This document shows positions 24,344 to 32,653 of a stretch of DNA of 64,000 nt, one piece after another; within the stretch, counting starts at the first letter, position 1, and every line of letters starts with the position of its first letter. The position numbers were made by a program, and so were the translations under genes. The DNA comes from Microbacterium saperdae. Lineage in GTDB: Bacteria; Actinomycetota; Actinomycetes; Actinomycetales; Microbacteriaceae. Location: NCBI RefSeq assembly GCF_006716345.1, contig NZ_VFOX01000002.1, positions 868,001 to 932,000 on the forward strand, given 5' to 3'. The notes below the pieces were generated by a model, which was not told the origin of the DNA, ran no database searches, and worked only from the letters and a program-made list of their open reading frames with translations.

Positions 24344-24439
24344 TCCACAACTCCGGAGATCCGCGCGGCGCCGTGATCGTGGTCCGCGCGGATCCGGGAT
24401 TCTCCGGTCTGCGGCCCGCCGAATCTCCGGAGTTGTGGA
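24344..24439. repeat. 96-bp nested palindromic element
   Basis: Outer arms TCCACAACTCCGGAGAT and its complement (24423-24439) are a perfect 17 bp. An inner 11-bp stem GATCCGCGCGG / CCGCGCGGATC lies at 24358-24394. It sits between convergent genes and could act as a bidirectional terminator, but the size and nesting are more like a repeat element. GGAGTTGTGGA recurs alone at 25442-25452. Confidence 0.75.
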
Positions 24440-24445
24440 GCGGGC

Positions 24446-25342
24446 TCAGTCCAGGGTGATGCCCCAGCGCAGGATCCAGCTCTCGTCGGGCGCGAGTCGG
24501 CGTACCCCGAGGCCGCTGTTGAAGGCGTCGGCCGGGGCCGTCATCGGCTCGATCGCGACCGCGAGCGACTGCCCCGGGTACCGGGGAGTCGTGTACACCT
24601 GGACGAAGTCGAAGCCCTCGCCCTGCCAGAGGCTGACGCGGCGGCCGTCCGGCGCGGTCAGCGAGTGCCGCACCAGGCCGTCGGCATCGCGGGTGAGGTC
24701 GGTGAAGCCGGTGTCGAGTGTCACGTCGCCGAGCCGGGCGCCGTCGCGCAGGCTCTGCGGGGCCGCGGTGGTGCCCGTCGGCAGCATCCGCTCGTCGGTC
24801 TCGAACTGCGTCGCGGCAGGCACCCGCAGCACGAGGTCCTGCGGGTCGACGTCGCCGATGGTGAGGAACGGGTGGGTGCCGAGCGCGACCGGCGCCGCTG
24901 TCTCGGATCGGTTGGTGAGCGTGTGCGTCACCTCGATGCCGTCGGTCGTCAGCACATAGGTCACGGCGGTCTCGATCAGGTAGGGGTAGCCGGTCTGCGG
25001 CACGATCGTCGCACTCAGCGTGACGGCCGACTCGGTCTGCGTGATCTCGTAGGCGGTGAAGCGGAGCAGGCCGTGGCTCGCGTTCGACAGCTTCGGTTCG
25101 GTGATCGCGAGCTGACGCGCCGTGCCGTCATCGTCCCAGCGCCCGTCGCGCACGCGGTTCGGCCAGGGGGCGAGGACCACGCCGGAGCAGGCGGGCGTCG
25201 GCAGGGCGAGCGGATACGGGGCGACGAGGTCGACGCCGCCGATGCGGAGCGAGCGGAGGGACGCACCGACCTGGGCGATCTGCGCGGTGACTTCGCCGAG
25301 CTGGAGGGCGATCTGGGTGCCGGTGGGGGATGCGGTGCTCAC
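24446..25342 (-). CDS. Aldose 1-epimerase family protein
   Basis: The 298-aa beta-sandwich mutarotase-like protein has the first catalytic His in NASHGLLR (~82), GTHPFL (~161) and the C-terminal catalytic-Glu segment IEPMTAPADAFNSG (~265). The family interconverts alpha/beta anomers of hexoses; this shorter subfamily may act on phosphorylated or other sugars. GTG 25342 is set by TACGAT 6 bases upstream. Single gene, no sugar operon attached. Confidence 0.9.
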   Translation of the reverse strand: MSTASPTGTQIALQLGEVTAQIAQVGASLRSLRIGGVDLVAPYPLALPTPACSGVVLAPWPNRVRDGRWDDDGTARQLAITEPKLSNASHGLLRFTAYEITQTESAVTLSATIVPQTGYPYLIETAVTYVLTTDGIEVTHTLTNRSETAAPVALGTHPFLTIGDVDPQDLVLRVPAATQFETDERMLPTGTTAAPQSLRDGARLGDVTLDTGFTDLTRDADGLVRHSLTAPDGRRVSLWQGEGFDFVQVYTTPRYPGQSLAVAIEPMTAPADAFNSGLGVRRLAPDESWILRWGITLD

Positions 25343-25348
25343 TCCGTC

Positions 25349-25354
25349 ATCGTA
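25349..25354 (-). promoter_or_regulatory. Leaderless -10 box
   Basis: TACGAT, 6 bases before the GTG at 25342. Confidence 0.5.
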
Positions 25355-25487
25355 GGGCCCTCGGCGTGGTCACGACTCCTCGAGAACCGGCGCCCTCGAC
25401 ACGAGCCGGTGCCGCATGGCGCCGTCAGCGCGTGGTCTTGGGGAGTTGTGGACCGGACGTATCGGGCACTCTCTCAGCCGCATCCGC

Positions 25488-25697
25488 TAAAATGATCAGG
25501 TCGGCTTCGGACAGCCGCGCAGTGCGCGGGCGTTTTCCTTTTTAAGTGTGAGTCCAGGGGCCGATGGTGAGCGTCCATCGACGCGCATGAACCATCACAT
25601 GAATAGCCCCTGCTCCTCAATGACCGGCCCTTGAGTCGTTCCCAAGGTGCGCGCGTGCGCGCGGCGCTGTTCTCGTGCGAGAACGAAAGACATTTCC
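25488..25697 (+). ncRNA. Structured 5' leader of the DEAD-box helicase (candidate cis-regulatory RNA)
   Basis: The 355-bp gap before the helicase has no gene. A TAAAAT -10 box lies at 25488. Downstream are a CCGCGC-AGT-GCGCGG hairpin followed by TTTTCCTTTTT (25515-25543, an attenuator-like terminator) and a long three-part hairpin (25555-25612). This hairpin comprises CAGGGGC/GCCCCTG, GATGGT/ACCATC and GCGTC/GACGC. CTCAA/TTGAG (25616-25635) and GTTCTC-GTGC-GAGAAC (25669-25684) follow just before a weak GAAAGA ribosome site. GCGCGG at 25659-25664 could pair with the terminator arm CCGCGC, offering an antiterminator. Bases 25355-25487 show nothing clear. Confidence 0.6.
25515..25543 (+). terminator. 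Attenuator-like terminator in helicase leader
   Basis: A 6-bp GC stem with a 3-base loop is followed by a T-rich tract (TTTT, CC, TTTTT), about 15 bp from the probable transcription start, well before the coding region. Confidence 0.6.
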
Positions 25698-27842
25698 ATG
25701 CCTAAGAGCAAGAAGCCCCAGGGCGGCCGTCCCGCCCGCAATTTCGAACCGCGTTACGGCGCGAACAAGACGTCGTTCCACGATCGTCACCACGGCGCCC
25801 CTGCCCGTGACGACGCGCGCCCCGAGCGCGGCGGACGCGCGGATGCCGGCGAGCGTCGCAGCGCGCCCGCGGCCGGTGGATACGACCGTCGTCCCGGCAG
25901 CCGCAGTGCCGGACACCGCGGATACCGTCCGGCCGAGGCCGAAGGCGGCGCGCCGAAGCAGCGCTGGAGCGCTCAGGAACGCGCCGGCCGCGACGAGGCC
26001 CGCGGCATCCGCAACCGCGCCGAGTCCGGTCGCCGTGAGGCCCCGCACCACCGCGACGAGCGTCCGCGTCGTGACGACCGCGGTGCGCAGCGCCCCACCG
26101 GTCCTGGTACGTACCGTGACGACCGCGGCGGTCAGCGCTTCGGTCGTGACGAGCGCCCCGCGGGTGATCAGCGTCGTGGCTTCCGCGACGGTGACCACCG
26201 CTCGGGCGACAGCGCGCGCCGCGATGACCGCGGCGGCCAGCGTTTCGACCGCGATGACCGTCCGCGTCGTGATGACCGCGGCGCTGCGGCTCAGGGCCGC
26301 GGCTCTGCTGACCGCTCCCCGCGTGGCGCGGGGGATCGTTCGTTCGATGCCGACCGCGCGCGCCGCTCCTTCGACCGTGACCGCACGCAGCGGTCCTTCG
26401 ATGGTGGACGGGACGAGCGTCCCCGTAACGGTGAGCGCAGCCGCCCGGTGACCGGTGGCGCCTACCGCACCGAGCGCGTGCGTCCGTTGACCTCTGACAC
26501 CCGAGGTCGTCCGGCGCACAACGAGCGTCCGAGCCGCAACAACTGGAATGCCGCACCGAGCGCCCCGAGCCGGGGAGCGAAGTTCGAGCAGGCCGAGGAC
26601 GTCGTGCACGAGCGCCTCGAAGCGCAGGCCGTGCAGGCCGTCGAGGTCGCCGATGTGACCTTCGGCGACCTGGGCCTCGGCTCGAACATCGTCGAGACCC
26701 TCGCCGGTCTCGGCGCCGCGAAGCCGTTCGCGATCCAGGCGGCCAGCATCCCCGCCGTCCTGGAAGGACGCGATGTGCTCGCCCGTGGCCGCACCGGCTC
26801 CGGCAAGACCATCGCCTTCGGTGCCCCGCTCGTCGAGCGCGTCCTGCAGTCGCAGGCGGGCAAGCGCCGTGAGTTCGGACGCTCGCCGCGCGCGATCATC
26901 CTCGCGCCGACGCGTGAGCTCGCGCTGCAGATCGACCGCACGATCCAGCCGATCGCCCGCAGCGTGGGTCTGTTCACCACGCAGATCTACGGCGGCGTCC
27001 CGCAGGGCCGTCAGGTCGGAGCGCTCAAGAAGGGCGTCGATATCGTGATCGGCACCCCCGGCCGCATCGAGGACCTGATCAACCAGGGCAAGCTCGACCT
27101 CTCGGACTGCCGCATCGCGGTGCTCGACGAGGCCGACCACATGTGCGAGCTCGGGTTCGTCGAGCCCGTGCAGCGCATCCTGCGGCACACGGCCGACGGA
27201 AGCCAGAAGCTGCTGTTCTCGGCGACGCTCGACCGTGAGGTCGCTGCTCTCGTCGACGAGTTCCTGGTGGAGCCCGCGGTCTTCGAGGTCGCCGGTGAGG
27301 ACCAGGGGTCCAGCACGATCGAGCACCGTGTGCTCGTGATCGAGCACCGCGACAAGGCCGACATCCTCACCGCGCTCGTCGACCGCGAGGGCAAGACCCT
27401 GGTCTTCGCCCGCACCCGCGCCTACGCCGACATGCTGGCCGAGCAGTTCGACGATGCCGGCATCCCCGCGGTCTCGCTGCACGGTGACCTGAACCAGGCG
27501 AAGCGCACGCGCAACCTGGAGCGTCTCACCTCCGGCCGCGTGAACGTTCTGGTCGCGACCGATGTCGCCGCCCGCGGCATCCACGTCGACGACATCGATC
27601 TGGTCGTCCAGGCGGATGCTCCGGACGAGTACAAGACGTACCTGCACCGCTCCGGCCGCACCGGCCGTGCGGGTCGCACCGGCCGGGTCGTGACGCTCAT
27701 CACGCGTCAGCGCCAGCGTCGTATGACCGAGATGCTCGACCGCGCCGAGATCGACGCGCCGTTCGAGAACGCCCGTGTGAACGACGACATCATCGAGGAG
27801 ATCGCCGGTCGCGTGCCGACCGCCGCGCAGCTCACGCGCTGA
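25698..27842 (+). CDS. DEAD/DEAH-box RNA helicase with long N-terminal RD/RG-rich region
   Basis: The 714-aa protein has residues ~1-315 disordered and dominated by Arg, Asp and Gly with imperfect repeats of the type RRDDRGGQRFDRDDRP. Such tails usually bind RNA or drive condensation. The helicase core (~318-690) has the Q motif VTFGDLGLG...PFAIQ, GRTGSGKT (~363), PTRELALQ, DEAD (~476), SAT and HRSGRTGRAGR (~649). The tail lies on the N-side, and almost nothing follows the core. ATG 25698 has a weak GAAAGA site and a structured leader, suggesting post-transcriptional (for example cold or translation-state) control. Confidence 0.93.
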   Translation: MPKSKKPQGGRPARNFEPRYGANKTSFHDRHHGAPARDDARPERGGRADAGERRSAPAAGGYDRRPGSRSAGHRGYRPAEAEGGAPKQRWSAQERAGRDEARGIRNRAESGRREAPHHRDERPRRDDRGAQRPTGPGTYRDDRGGQRFGRDERPAGDQRRGFRDGDHRSGDSARRDDRGGQRFDRDDRPRRDDRGAAAQGRGSADRSPRGAGDRSFDADRARRSFDRDRTQRSFDGGRDERPRNGERSRPVTGGAYRTERVRPLTSDTRGRPAHNERPSRNNWNAAPSAPSRGAKFEQAEDVVHERLEAQAVQAVEVADVTFGDLGLGSNIVETLAGLGAAKPFAIQAASIPAVLEGRDVLARGRTGSGKTIAFGAPLVERVLQSQAGKRREFGRSPRAIILAPTRELALQIDRTIQPIARSVGLFTTQIYGGVPQGRQVGALKKGVDIVIGTPGRIEDLINQGKLDLSDCRIAVLDEADHMCELGFVEPVQRILRHTADGSQKLLFSATLDREVAALVDEFLVEPAVFEVAGEDQGSSTIEHRVLVIEHRDKADILTALVDREGKTLVFARTRAYADMLAEQFDDAGIPAVSLHGDLNQAKRTRNLERLTSGRVNVLVATDVAARGIHVDDIDLVVQADAPDEYKTYLHRSGRTGRAGRTGRVVTLITRQRQRRMTEMLDRAEIDAPFENARVNDDIIEEIAGRVPTAAQLTR

Positions 27843-27870
27843 TCGCCTTCACAACTCAGGACATGACACC

Positions 27871-27907
27871 CGAAAGGGCTCGGAACCACGTGTTCCGGGC
27901 CCTTTCG
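27871..27907 (+). terminator. Intrinsic terminator after helicase
   Basis: CGAAAGGGC-T-CGGAAC pairs with GTTCCG-G-GCCCTTTCG around a 5-base loop (15 pairs plus a T/G wobble), 28 bp after the stop. Confidence 0.85.
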
Positions 27908-27978
27908 CTGTGCGGGGTCCTGAACCGTGGAGGGGCGCATGGGTATTCCTGCCCTGCGTCCTCCGCGGAATATCCACA

Positions 27979-27984
27979 TAGCCT
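27979..27984 (+). promoter_or_regulatory. Leaderless -10 box
   Basis: TAGCCT, 6 bases before the ATG at 27991. Confidence 0.5.
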
Positions 27985-27990
27985 GGAGTA

Positions 27991-29322
27991 ATGCGCAACA
28001 ACCGGGGGATCGTTCGTGGTGCGGCTCTACTGCTCGGAGGGGTGATCGCGCTGACGGCGTTCGCCGGATGCGCCAGGAAGTCCGAAGACCTTGAGGAGCA
28101 GCTAGCGAAAGATCCGGCCGTCTCGTCGATCGAAAAGACGGCCGACGGCGTGTACCAGGTGACTCTGGACGACTCGACGCCACCCGCTGACCTTGCCGGC
28201 ATCGCCGGACGGTTGGACGATCTCACCGAGTCCGTGACCGATGACGAAGTCGTGCTGCGGCTGCGGGCCGGCGCCTGGCAGTGGACGCTCAGCGGCGATA
28301 GTGACGAGACGGCACACCTCGCGCAGGCTGTCGGCGCGCTCGCCGACGTCGACGGCATCCTCCAGGGCAAGGTCTGGTCCTCCGAGGATGCGCTCGGCAT
28401 CGAGGCGGTCGCGGAAGCAGGGGTGGAGCCGGCGTCCGTGGTCATGCCGCTGGCGGATGCGGCTGCGGAAGGACCTCTGACCGGTGGGCTGCAGCTCAAG
28501 GTGTCTGATGTACACGAACGGTCGACCGTGGAGACAAGGAATCCGGAAAGAGTGAAGCCCGCGCTCGAGGCTGTCGTCGAGGTGGCGGCGCTCGCCCCGA
28601 TTCAGAGGTACACGCTCGACGATGAGTCGCTGTCGCTGCGCATGCGTTCCGTCGAAGGAGCCGCCGCAGCGACACCGGTCGTCGATGCGCTGAACGCCGG
28701 CGACTCGGGGGTCGGGGTCAGCCTCATCAGCGGCATCATCAGTGCCCCCGCGCCGCAGCAGGACCTCGCTGCACGTCTCAGCGCGATCCTCACGCCGATC
28801 GACGGTGTCGTCGGAGCCTCGATCGATACGCACGGGCCCAAGGCGCTGCATCTGTCGGTGACCACGACCGATGCCGAATCTGCGGCGATGGTGCAACGGG
28901 CGCTGCTCGCGACGCCCGACCTGCAGGCGTTCAATTCTCTCCAGCTCTTCGTGCTGAAGCAGGACGAGCCCGGCACCTGGGCCACCGGCAAGACCATGAA
29001 GGAGAACGGCTTCGTCGAGAACTTCGAGCGGGCGCTCGCGCTCGCCGACACGGAGGGCGTGCGCTCCGCTGCGATCGGTCCGCTCGAGCTCGACGTGGTG
29101 CTCGAGCACGGAGCCGATGCGGCGGCGGTGGTCCCGGCGATCAAGGCGGCGGCGCTGCGCGACCAGGAGGCCGAGATATTCGGCTCGACGAGCTGGGGGC
29201 CGGAGAAGGACCGCGCGCTCTACTCGTTCGATGTCACCGGCAAGCTGAACGTGAGGCTGGTGAACGGCTGGGGCGACAAGGACGCCTTCGTCGAGGCCTG
29301 GAACGACGCGCCTGAGCTCTGA
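27991..29322 (+). CDS. Hypothetical lipoprotein
   Basis: The 443-aa protein has a lipoprotein signal peptide: a basic head MRNNRGIVR, hydrophobic ALLLGGVIALTAF and lipobox TAFAGC (Cys ~27), so it should be anchored outside the membrane. The mature part is a series of alpha/beta units of ~60-80 residues, with no motif I recognise. Repeated patterns such as VVPAIKAAAL and VVDALNAG hint at duplicated small domains. It stands alone between a terminator and a convergent palindrome. Function unknown. Confidence 0.8.
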   Translation: MRNNRGIVRGAALLLGGVIALTAFAGCARKSEDLEEQLAKDPAVSSIEKTADGVYQVTLDDSTPPADLAGIAGRLDDLTESVTDDEVVLRLRAGAWQWTLSGDSDETAHLAQAVGALADVDGILQGKVWSSEDALGIEAVAEAGVEPASVVMPLADAAAEGPLTGGLQLKVSDVHERSTVETRNPERVKPALEAVVEVAALAPIQRYTLDDESLSLRMRSVEGAAAATPVVDALNAGDSGVGVSLISGIISAPAPQQDLAARLSAILTPIDGVVGASIDTHGPKALHLSVTTTDAESAAMVQRALLATPDLQAFNSLQLFVLKQDEPGTWATGKTMKENGFVENFERALALADTEGVRSAAIGPLELDVVLEHGADAAAVVPAIKAAALRDQEAEIFGSTSWGPEKDRALYSFDVTGKLNVRLVNGWGDKDAFVEAWNDAPEL

Positions 29323-29340
29323 GCGCCGCCGGCGGCCGCT

Positions 29341-29396
29341 GAGAGGTCATGACACGCCGCGCCCCCTGCGTCGGCTGCGGCGTGTCGTGACCCCTC
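29341..29396. repeat. 20-16-20 palindromic element, copy 1
   Basis: Arms GAGAGGTCATGACACGCCGC (29341-29360) and GCGGCGTGTCGTGACCCCTC (29377-29396) pair with two mismatches around a 16-base loop. A second copy with the same geometry is at 55593-55648. This one lies between convergent genes. Confidence 0.8.
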
Positions 29397-29404
29397 GCGG
29401 GGTC

Positions 29405-29944
29405 CTACGCGAGCTCGTGCTCGTGGATCGTCGTGGTCGACGAGGTGCCGTTCAGATCGAGGAAGAGCACCTGCTCCGTCACGGTCAGCGTGATCGTGTT
29501 GCGGCGTGCGATCAACGGCACCGCGGCGTCGATGAAGCCGGGGTCGAAGCTGTAGACGCGGATCGCATCCGAGCGGTGGATCTTCTTCCCCGCCCACGGC
29601 GCCATCACCTTGGCGGGGTCGCGGTGCGTGTAGACCACGGTGCGTTCGGCGAGACGGCTGCCGTAGTGCAGGCGTTCGGCGTCGGGGGCGCCGACCTCGA
29701 TCCAGGCGGTGATCTGCCCGGTGAGGTCGCGCACGACCACCGCCGGCTCCTCGGTCGACGAGATGCCGTCGCCGAAGACGATCCCCTCGGTGTACTCGAG
29801 TCCGAGGGCCAGGATGCGGGTGAGCATGTAGGCGTCGGTCTCGGACGGGTGGCGGGCGACACGCAGCGAGAAGTCGTCGTAGACCCCGCGATCCATGTCC
29901 GCCAGTTGAACGTCGAACGTGTGCATGGTGGAGCCGATAGCCAT
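29405..29944 (-). CDS. YaeQ family protein
   Basis: The 179-aa YaeQ-fold protein has a PD-(D/E)XK-like core. The opening MAIGSTMHTFDVQLADMDRGVYDD, LRVARHPSETDAYMLTRILA and ITAWIEVGAPDAERLHYGSRLA are all typical. Family members are full length at ~180 aa. Biochemical role uncertain; a nuclease-like fold is suspected. TAGGCT lies 8 bases before the ATG, consistent with leaderless or near-leaderless expression. Confidence 0.9.
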   Translation of the reverse strand: MAIGSTMHTFDVQLADMDRGVYDDFSLRVARHPSETDAYMLTRILALGLEYTEGIVFGDGISSTEEPAVVVRDLTGQITAWIEVGAPDAERLHYGSRLAERTVVYTHRDPAKVMAPWAGKKIHRSDAIRVYSFDPGFIDAAVPLIARRNTITLTVTEQVLFLDLNGTSSTTTIHEHELA

Positions 29945-29984
29945 AACCGAGAAGCCTACGCGTCCGCGGAGGCGTGTCTGTGCG

Positions 29985-30182
29985 TCAGCGCCTCGCGTCG
30001 GAGCGGGCCGGCGCCGCGTCGCGGTCGCGCAGGAACACCATGCCGATCAGCACGAGGGATGCGCCGAGAGCCGCGGCTCCGACGACGGCGAGCGTGGTGC
30101 CGCCGCCCTGGGGCAGGAAGCTGCCGATGATCGTGGCGGCGAGACCACCGAGGAACAGCAGGGCGACGTATCCGCGGAACAT
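29985..30182 (-). CDS. Small two-span membrane protein
   Basis: The 65-aa protein has spans at ~5-23 and ~31-50 joined by a PQGGG turn, and a charged C-terminus (RDRDAAPARSDARR). No family recognised. The start is supported by TAGGTT 6 bases upstream. It follows the radical SAM gene on the same strand but has its own promoter box. Confidence 0.7.
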   Translation of the reverse strand: MFRGYVALLFLGGLAATIIGSFLPQGGGTTLAVVGAAALGASLVLIGMVFLRDRDAAPARSDARR

Positions 30183-30188
30183 GCCTTC

Positions 30189-30194
30189 AACCTA
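30189..30194 (-). promoter_or_regulatory. Leaderless -10 box
   Basis: TAGGTT, 6 bases before the ATG at 30182. Confidence 0.5.
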
Positions 30195-30226
30195 GCGTGT
30201 GCGTTGCGGCGGGAGGTCGGACCGGT

Positions 30227-31270
30227 TCAGAACAGCATCGGCTGGGGCGCCGCGGTCGAGGCCTGCGTCGGTGCGAACCGCACGGGACGCACGCGCTGCG
30301 GATAGTCGTCTTCGTGGCGGCCGTCGAGGCCGTGCGCTCGGATGAGCGGACGTGCGCGCTTCGCGAGCCATTGGCGGTAAGGCTTGGGTGCCTCGGCGGC
30401 CGCACCGGGGTACAGGCCGCGGTACGACGACACCAGGTCGGGTCGAGCCTCACCGAGCCACTGGAAGAACCAGGGCTTCACACCGGCGCGCAGGTGCAGG
30501 GCGCCGTAGATCACCGTGCGGGCACCGGCTGCTTTGATGCGTGTGAGCGCGGCATCGATCGCGGCGACGGAGTCCGTCATGTGCGGCATGATCGGCATCA
30601 GGAACACGGTCACGCGGAAGCCGGCGTCCGCCAGCGCCCGCACGGTGTCGAGCCGCGCCTGGGTGGTCGGGGCTCCCGGTTCGATCGCCTTCTGCAGCTC
30701 GTCGTCGTACATCGCGATCGACATCTGCACGTCGACCGGCACGCGCTCGGCGGCCTTCTTCAGCAGGGGGATGTCGCGCCGGATCAGCGTGCCCTTGGTG
30801 AGGATCGACATCGGCGTGCCCGACGCCGCGAGCGTCTCGATGATGCCCGGCATCAGCTTGTACCGGCCCTCCGCCCGCTGATACGGGTCGGTATTGGTGC
30901 CGAGTGCGACGGTCTCGTGCTCCCAGCTGCCACGTCGCAGCTCCTTCTCGAGCACCTCCACCACGTTGACCTTGACGACGATCTGCGAGTCGAAGTCCGC
31001 CCCGCCGTCGAGGTCGAGGTACTCGTGCGTTCCGCGGGCGAAGCAGTATGTGCAGGCATGTGAACAGCCGCGGTAGGGGTTGATCGTCCAGGCGAACGGC
31101 ATGCGCGAGGCGCCGGGGACATGGTTGAGCGCTGACTTCGACAGCACCTCGTGGAAGGTCATGCCCGCGAACTCGGGAGTGGTCACCGTGCGGAGGACGC
31201 TGCTGCGATCCTCCAGTCCGGGCAGCGCGGCGGCATCCACATCTCCGACCTTCTGCCCTTGCCACCGCAT
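30227..31270 (-). CDS. Rv2578c family radical SAM protein
   Basis: The 347-aa protein has the radical SAM cluster CSHACTYC (~69-76) in NPYRGCSHACTYCFAR, followed by a SplB-like TIM barrel (TKGTLIRRD, LMPIMPHMTDS). The family is named after the mycobacterial Rv2578c; its reaction is unknown. The C-terminus ends in PQRVRPVRFAP plus a short tail. GGTTGTCAACC (31297-31307) upstream supplies a TTGACA on the minus strand, but no matching -10 is clear. Stand-alone gene. Confidence 0.9.
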   Translation of the reverse strand: MRWQGQKVGDVDAAALPGLEDRSSVLRTVTTPEFAGMTFHEVLSKSALNHVPGASRMPFAWTINPYRGCSHACTYCFARGTHEYLDLDGGADFDSQIVVKVNVVEVLEKELRRGSWEHETVALGTNTDPYQRAEGRYKLMPGIIETLAASGTPMSILTKGTLIRRDIPLLKKAAERVPVDVQMSIAMYDDELQKAIEPGAPTTQARLDTVRALADAGFRVTVFLMPIMPHMTDSVAAIDAALTRIKAAGARTVIYGALHLRAGVKPWFFQWLGEARPDLVSSYRGLYPGAAAEAPKPYRQWLAKRARPLIRAHGLDGRHEDDYPQRVRPVRFAPTQASTAAPQPMLF

Positions 31271-31338
31271 GCAGCAATTCGAACAAAAAGACGATCGGTT
31301 GTCAACCTGTCATCGAAACTAACTTCGAGAACCAGCGA

Positions 31339-32541
31339 TCAGGAGAATGTCGCGTCCAGGGCCGCACTCAGGTCGGCCAGCAGGTCGTCGGCATCCTCGA
31401 GTCCGACCGACAGGCGCAGATGGCCGAACGTCCGGAACGGCTCCGGGTAGGTGGCCACGCGGCCACCCTCGGTGCCGGTGTGCACGATGAGCGAGTCGTC
31501 GTGCCCGAGCGAGAAACCCGAGGTGATCAGCCGCAGGTTCGCCACGAACCGGTTCTGCACGTCGGGCGATCCCTTCACGGCGAAGGCCATCATGCCACCG
31601 AACCCGCGGCCGTCGAACTGGCGCGCGGCGAGCGCGTGATCGGGGTGCGAGTCGAGTCCGGGGTAGGCGATGTACTCGACGCGGGCGTCGGCGGCGAGCA
31701 TCTCGGCGATGAGGGCCGCAGACGTGAAGTGCTGGCGCAGGCGCAGCGGCAGGGTCACGGTGCCCCGCTGGATCTGCCATGCGTTGAAGGGCGAGATGAT
31801 GCCGCCGACGTCGACCATCGCATCGGCCTTGATGGGCTCGATGAGGTCGCGTCGTCCGGCGACCGAGCCGCCCATGGCGTCGCCGTGCCCGTTGAGGTAC
31901 TTGGTGAGCGAGTGGACGACCAGATCCGCGCCGTCCTGGATCGGCCGGTAGAACGGCGGCGGCGAGAAGGTGGAGTCGACCATCAGGATCGCCCCGGCCG
32001 CGTGGGCGATCTCGGCGACGGCCGCGACGTCGGCGACCTTGGTCGTCGGGTTCGCGATCGCCTCGATGCACACGAGCCGCGTCTCGGGGCGCATCGCTGC
32101 ACGCACGGCATCGAGATCGCTGATGTCGACGAAGGTGGCCTCGAGTCCGTATCGCCGGGGGAGCAGCTCGGTCCACAGGCGCCAGGTGGCCTCGTAGACG
32201 ACATCGCTCACGACGACATGGTCGCCGGCGCGGACGTGCGTGAAGAACACCGCGTGCAGGGCGGCGACGCCCGAGGCGAGGGCGACCGCGTCTTCCGCGC
32301 CGTCGAGCGCGGCGAGCTTCTGCTCCAGCGCGGCCTGGTTCACCCCGGTGTTGCGCGTGTAGAGCCCCGGAGCGGTCGCCGACCAGCTGATCTCGCTCGG
32401 GTCGTCAGGCAGTTGGTAGGAGTTGGCCATCACGAGCGGAGTGCGCAGCGCCATGGTCGAGTCGAGCTGGTTGCCGGCGTGCACGGCCAGGCTGAGATCC
32501 GACAGTGTGAGCAGATCCTTGCGGTCGGGTCGAGCGCTCAT
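31339..32541 (-). CDS. Trans-sulfuration family PLP enzyme (cystathionine/methionine lyase-like)
   Basis: The 400-aa Cys/Met-metabolism PLP enzyme contains YTRNTGVNQAALEQKLAALDGAEDAVALASGVAA (~60-93), DSTFSPPPFYRP and the PLP lysine in HSLTKYLNGHGDAMGG (~206). It could act as cystathionine gamma-lyase/synthase or methionine gamma-lyase. It is divergent from an Lrp/AsnC regulator, as is common for methionine gamma-lyase-type catabolic genes. Direction (catabolic versus biosynthetic) is therefore inference. Confidence 0.88.
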   Translation of the reverse strand: MSARPDRKDLLTLSDLSLAVHAGNQLDSTMALRTPLVMANSYQLPDDPSEISWSATAPGLYTRNTGVNQAALEQKLAALDGAEDAVALASGVAALHAVFFTHVRAGDHVVVSDVVYEATWRLWTELLPRRYGLEATFVDISDLDAVRAAMRPETRLVCIEAIANPTTKVADVAAVAEIAHAAGAILMVDSTFSPPPFYRPIQDGADLVVHSLTKYLNGHGDAMGGSVAGRRDLIEPIKADAMVDVGGIISPFNAWQIQRGTVTLPLRLRQHFTSAALIAEMLAADARVEYIAYPGLDSHPDHALAARQFDGRGFGGMMAFAVKGSPDVQNRFVANLRLITSGFSLGHDDSLIVHTGTEGGRVATYPEPFRTFGHLRLSVGLEDADDLLADLSAALDATFS

Positions 32542-32592
32542 GGTGACTCCTTCGTTCCGGCACCCGTGGGGGTGCTGTTCTTCAGCCTAGAG

Positions 32593-32627
32593 TGCATAAT
32601 AGACACACGCAATTGCTAATCATGCAT
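32593..32627. promoter_or_regulatory. Likely Lrp/AsnC binding region
   Basis: An AT-rich patch in the 112-bp divergent space contains TGCATAAT, the palindrome GCAATTGC (32609-32616) and ATGCAT (32622-32627), spaced about one helical turn apart as in Lrp sites. Confidence 0.45.
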
Positions 32628-32653
32628 ATCACTGACAACCCCAGGAGGCCTCG

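Noticed and set aside
31279..31288. LexA/SOS box upstream of the radical SAM gene
   Set aside because: Only one half-site (TCGAACA) is present; the matching second half-site is absent.
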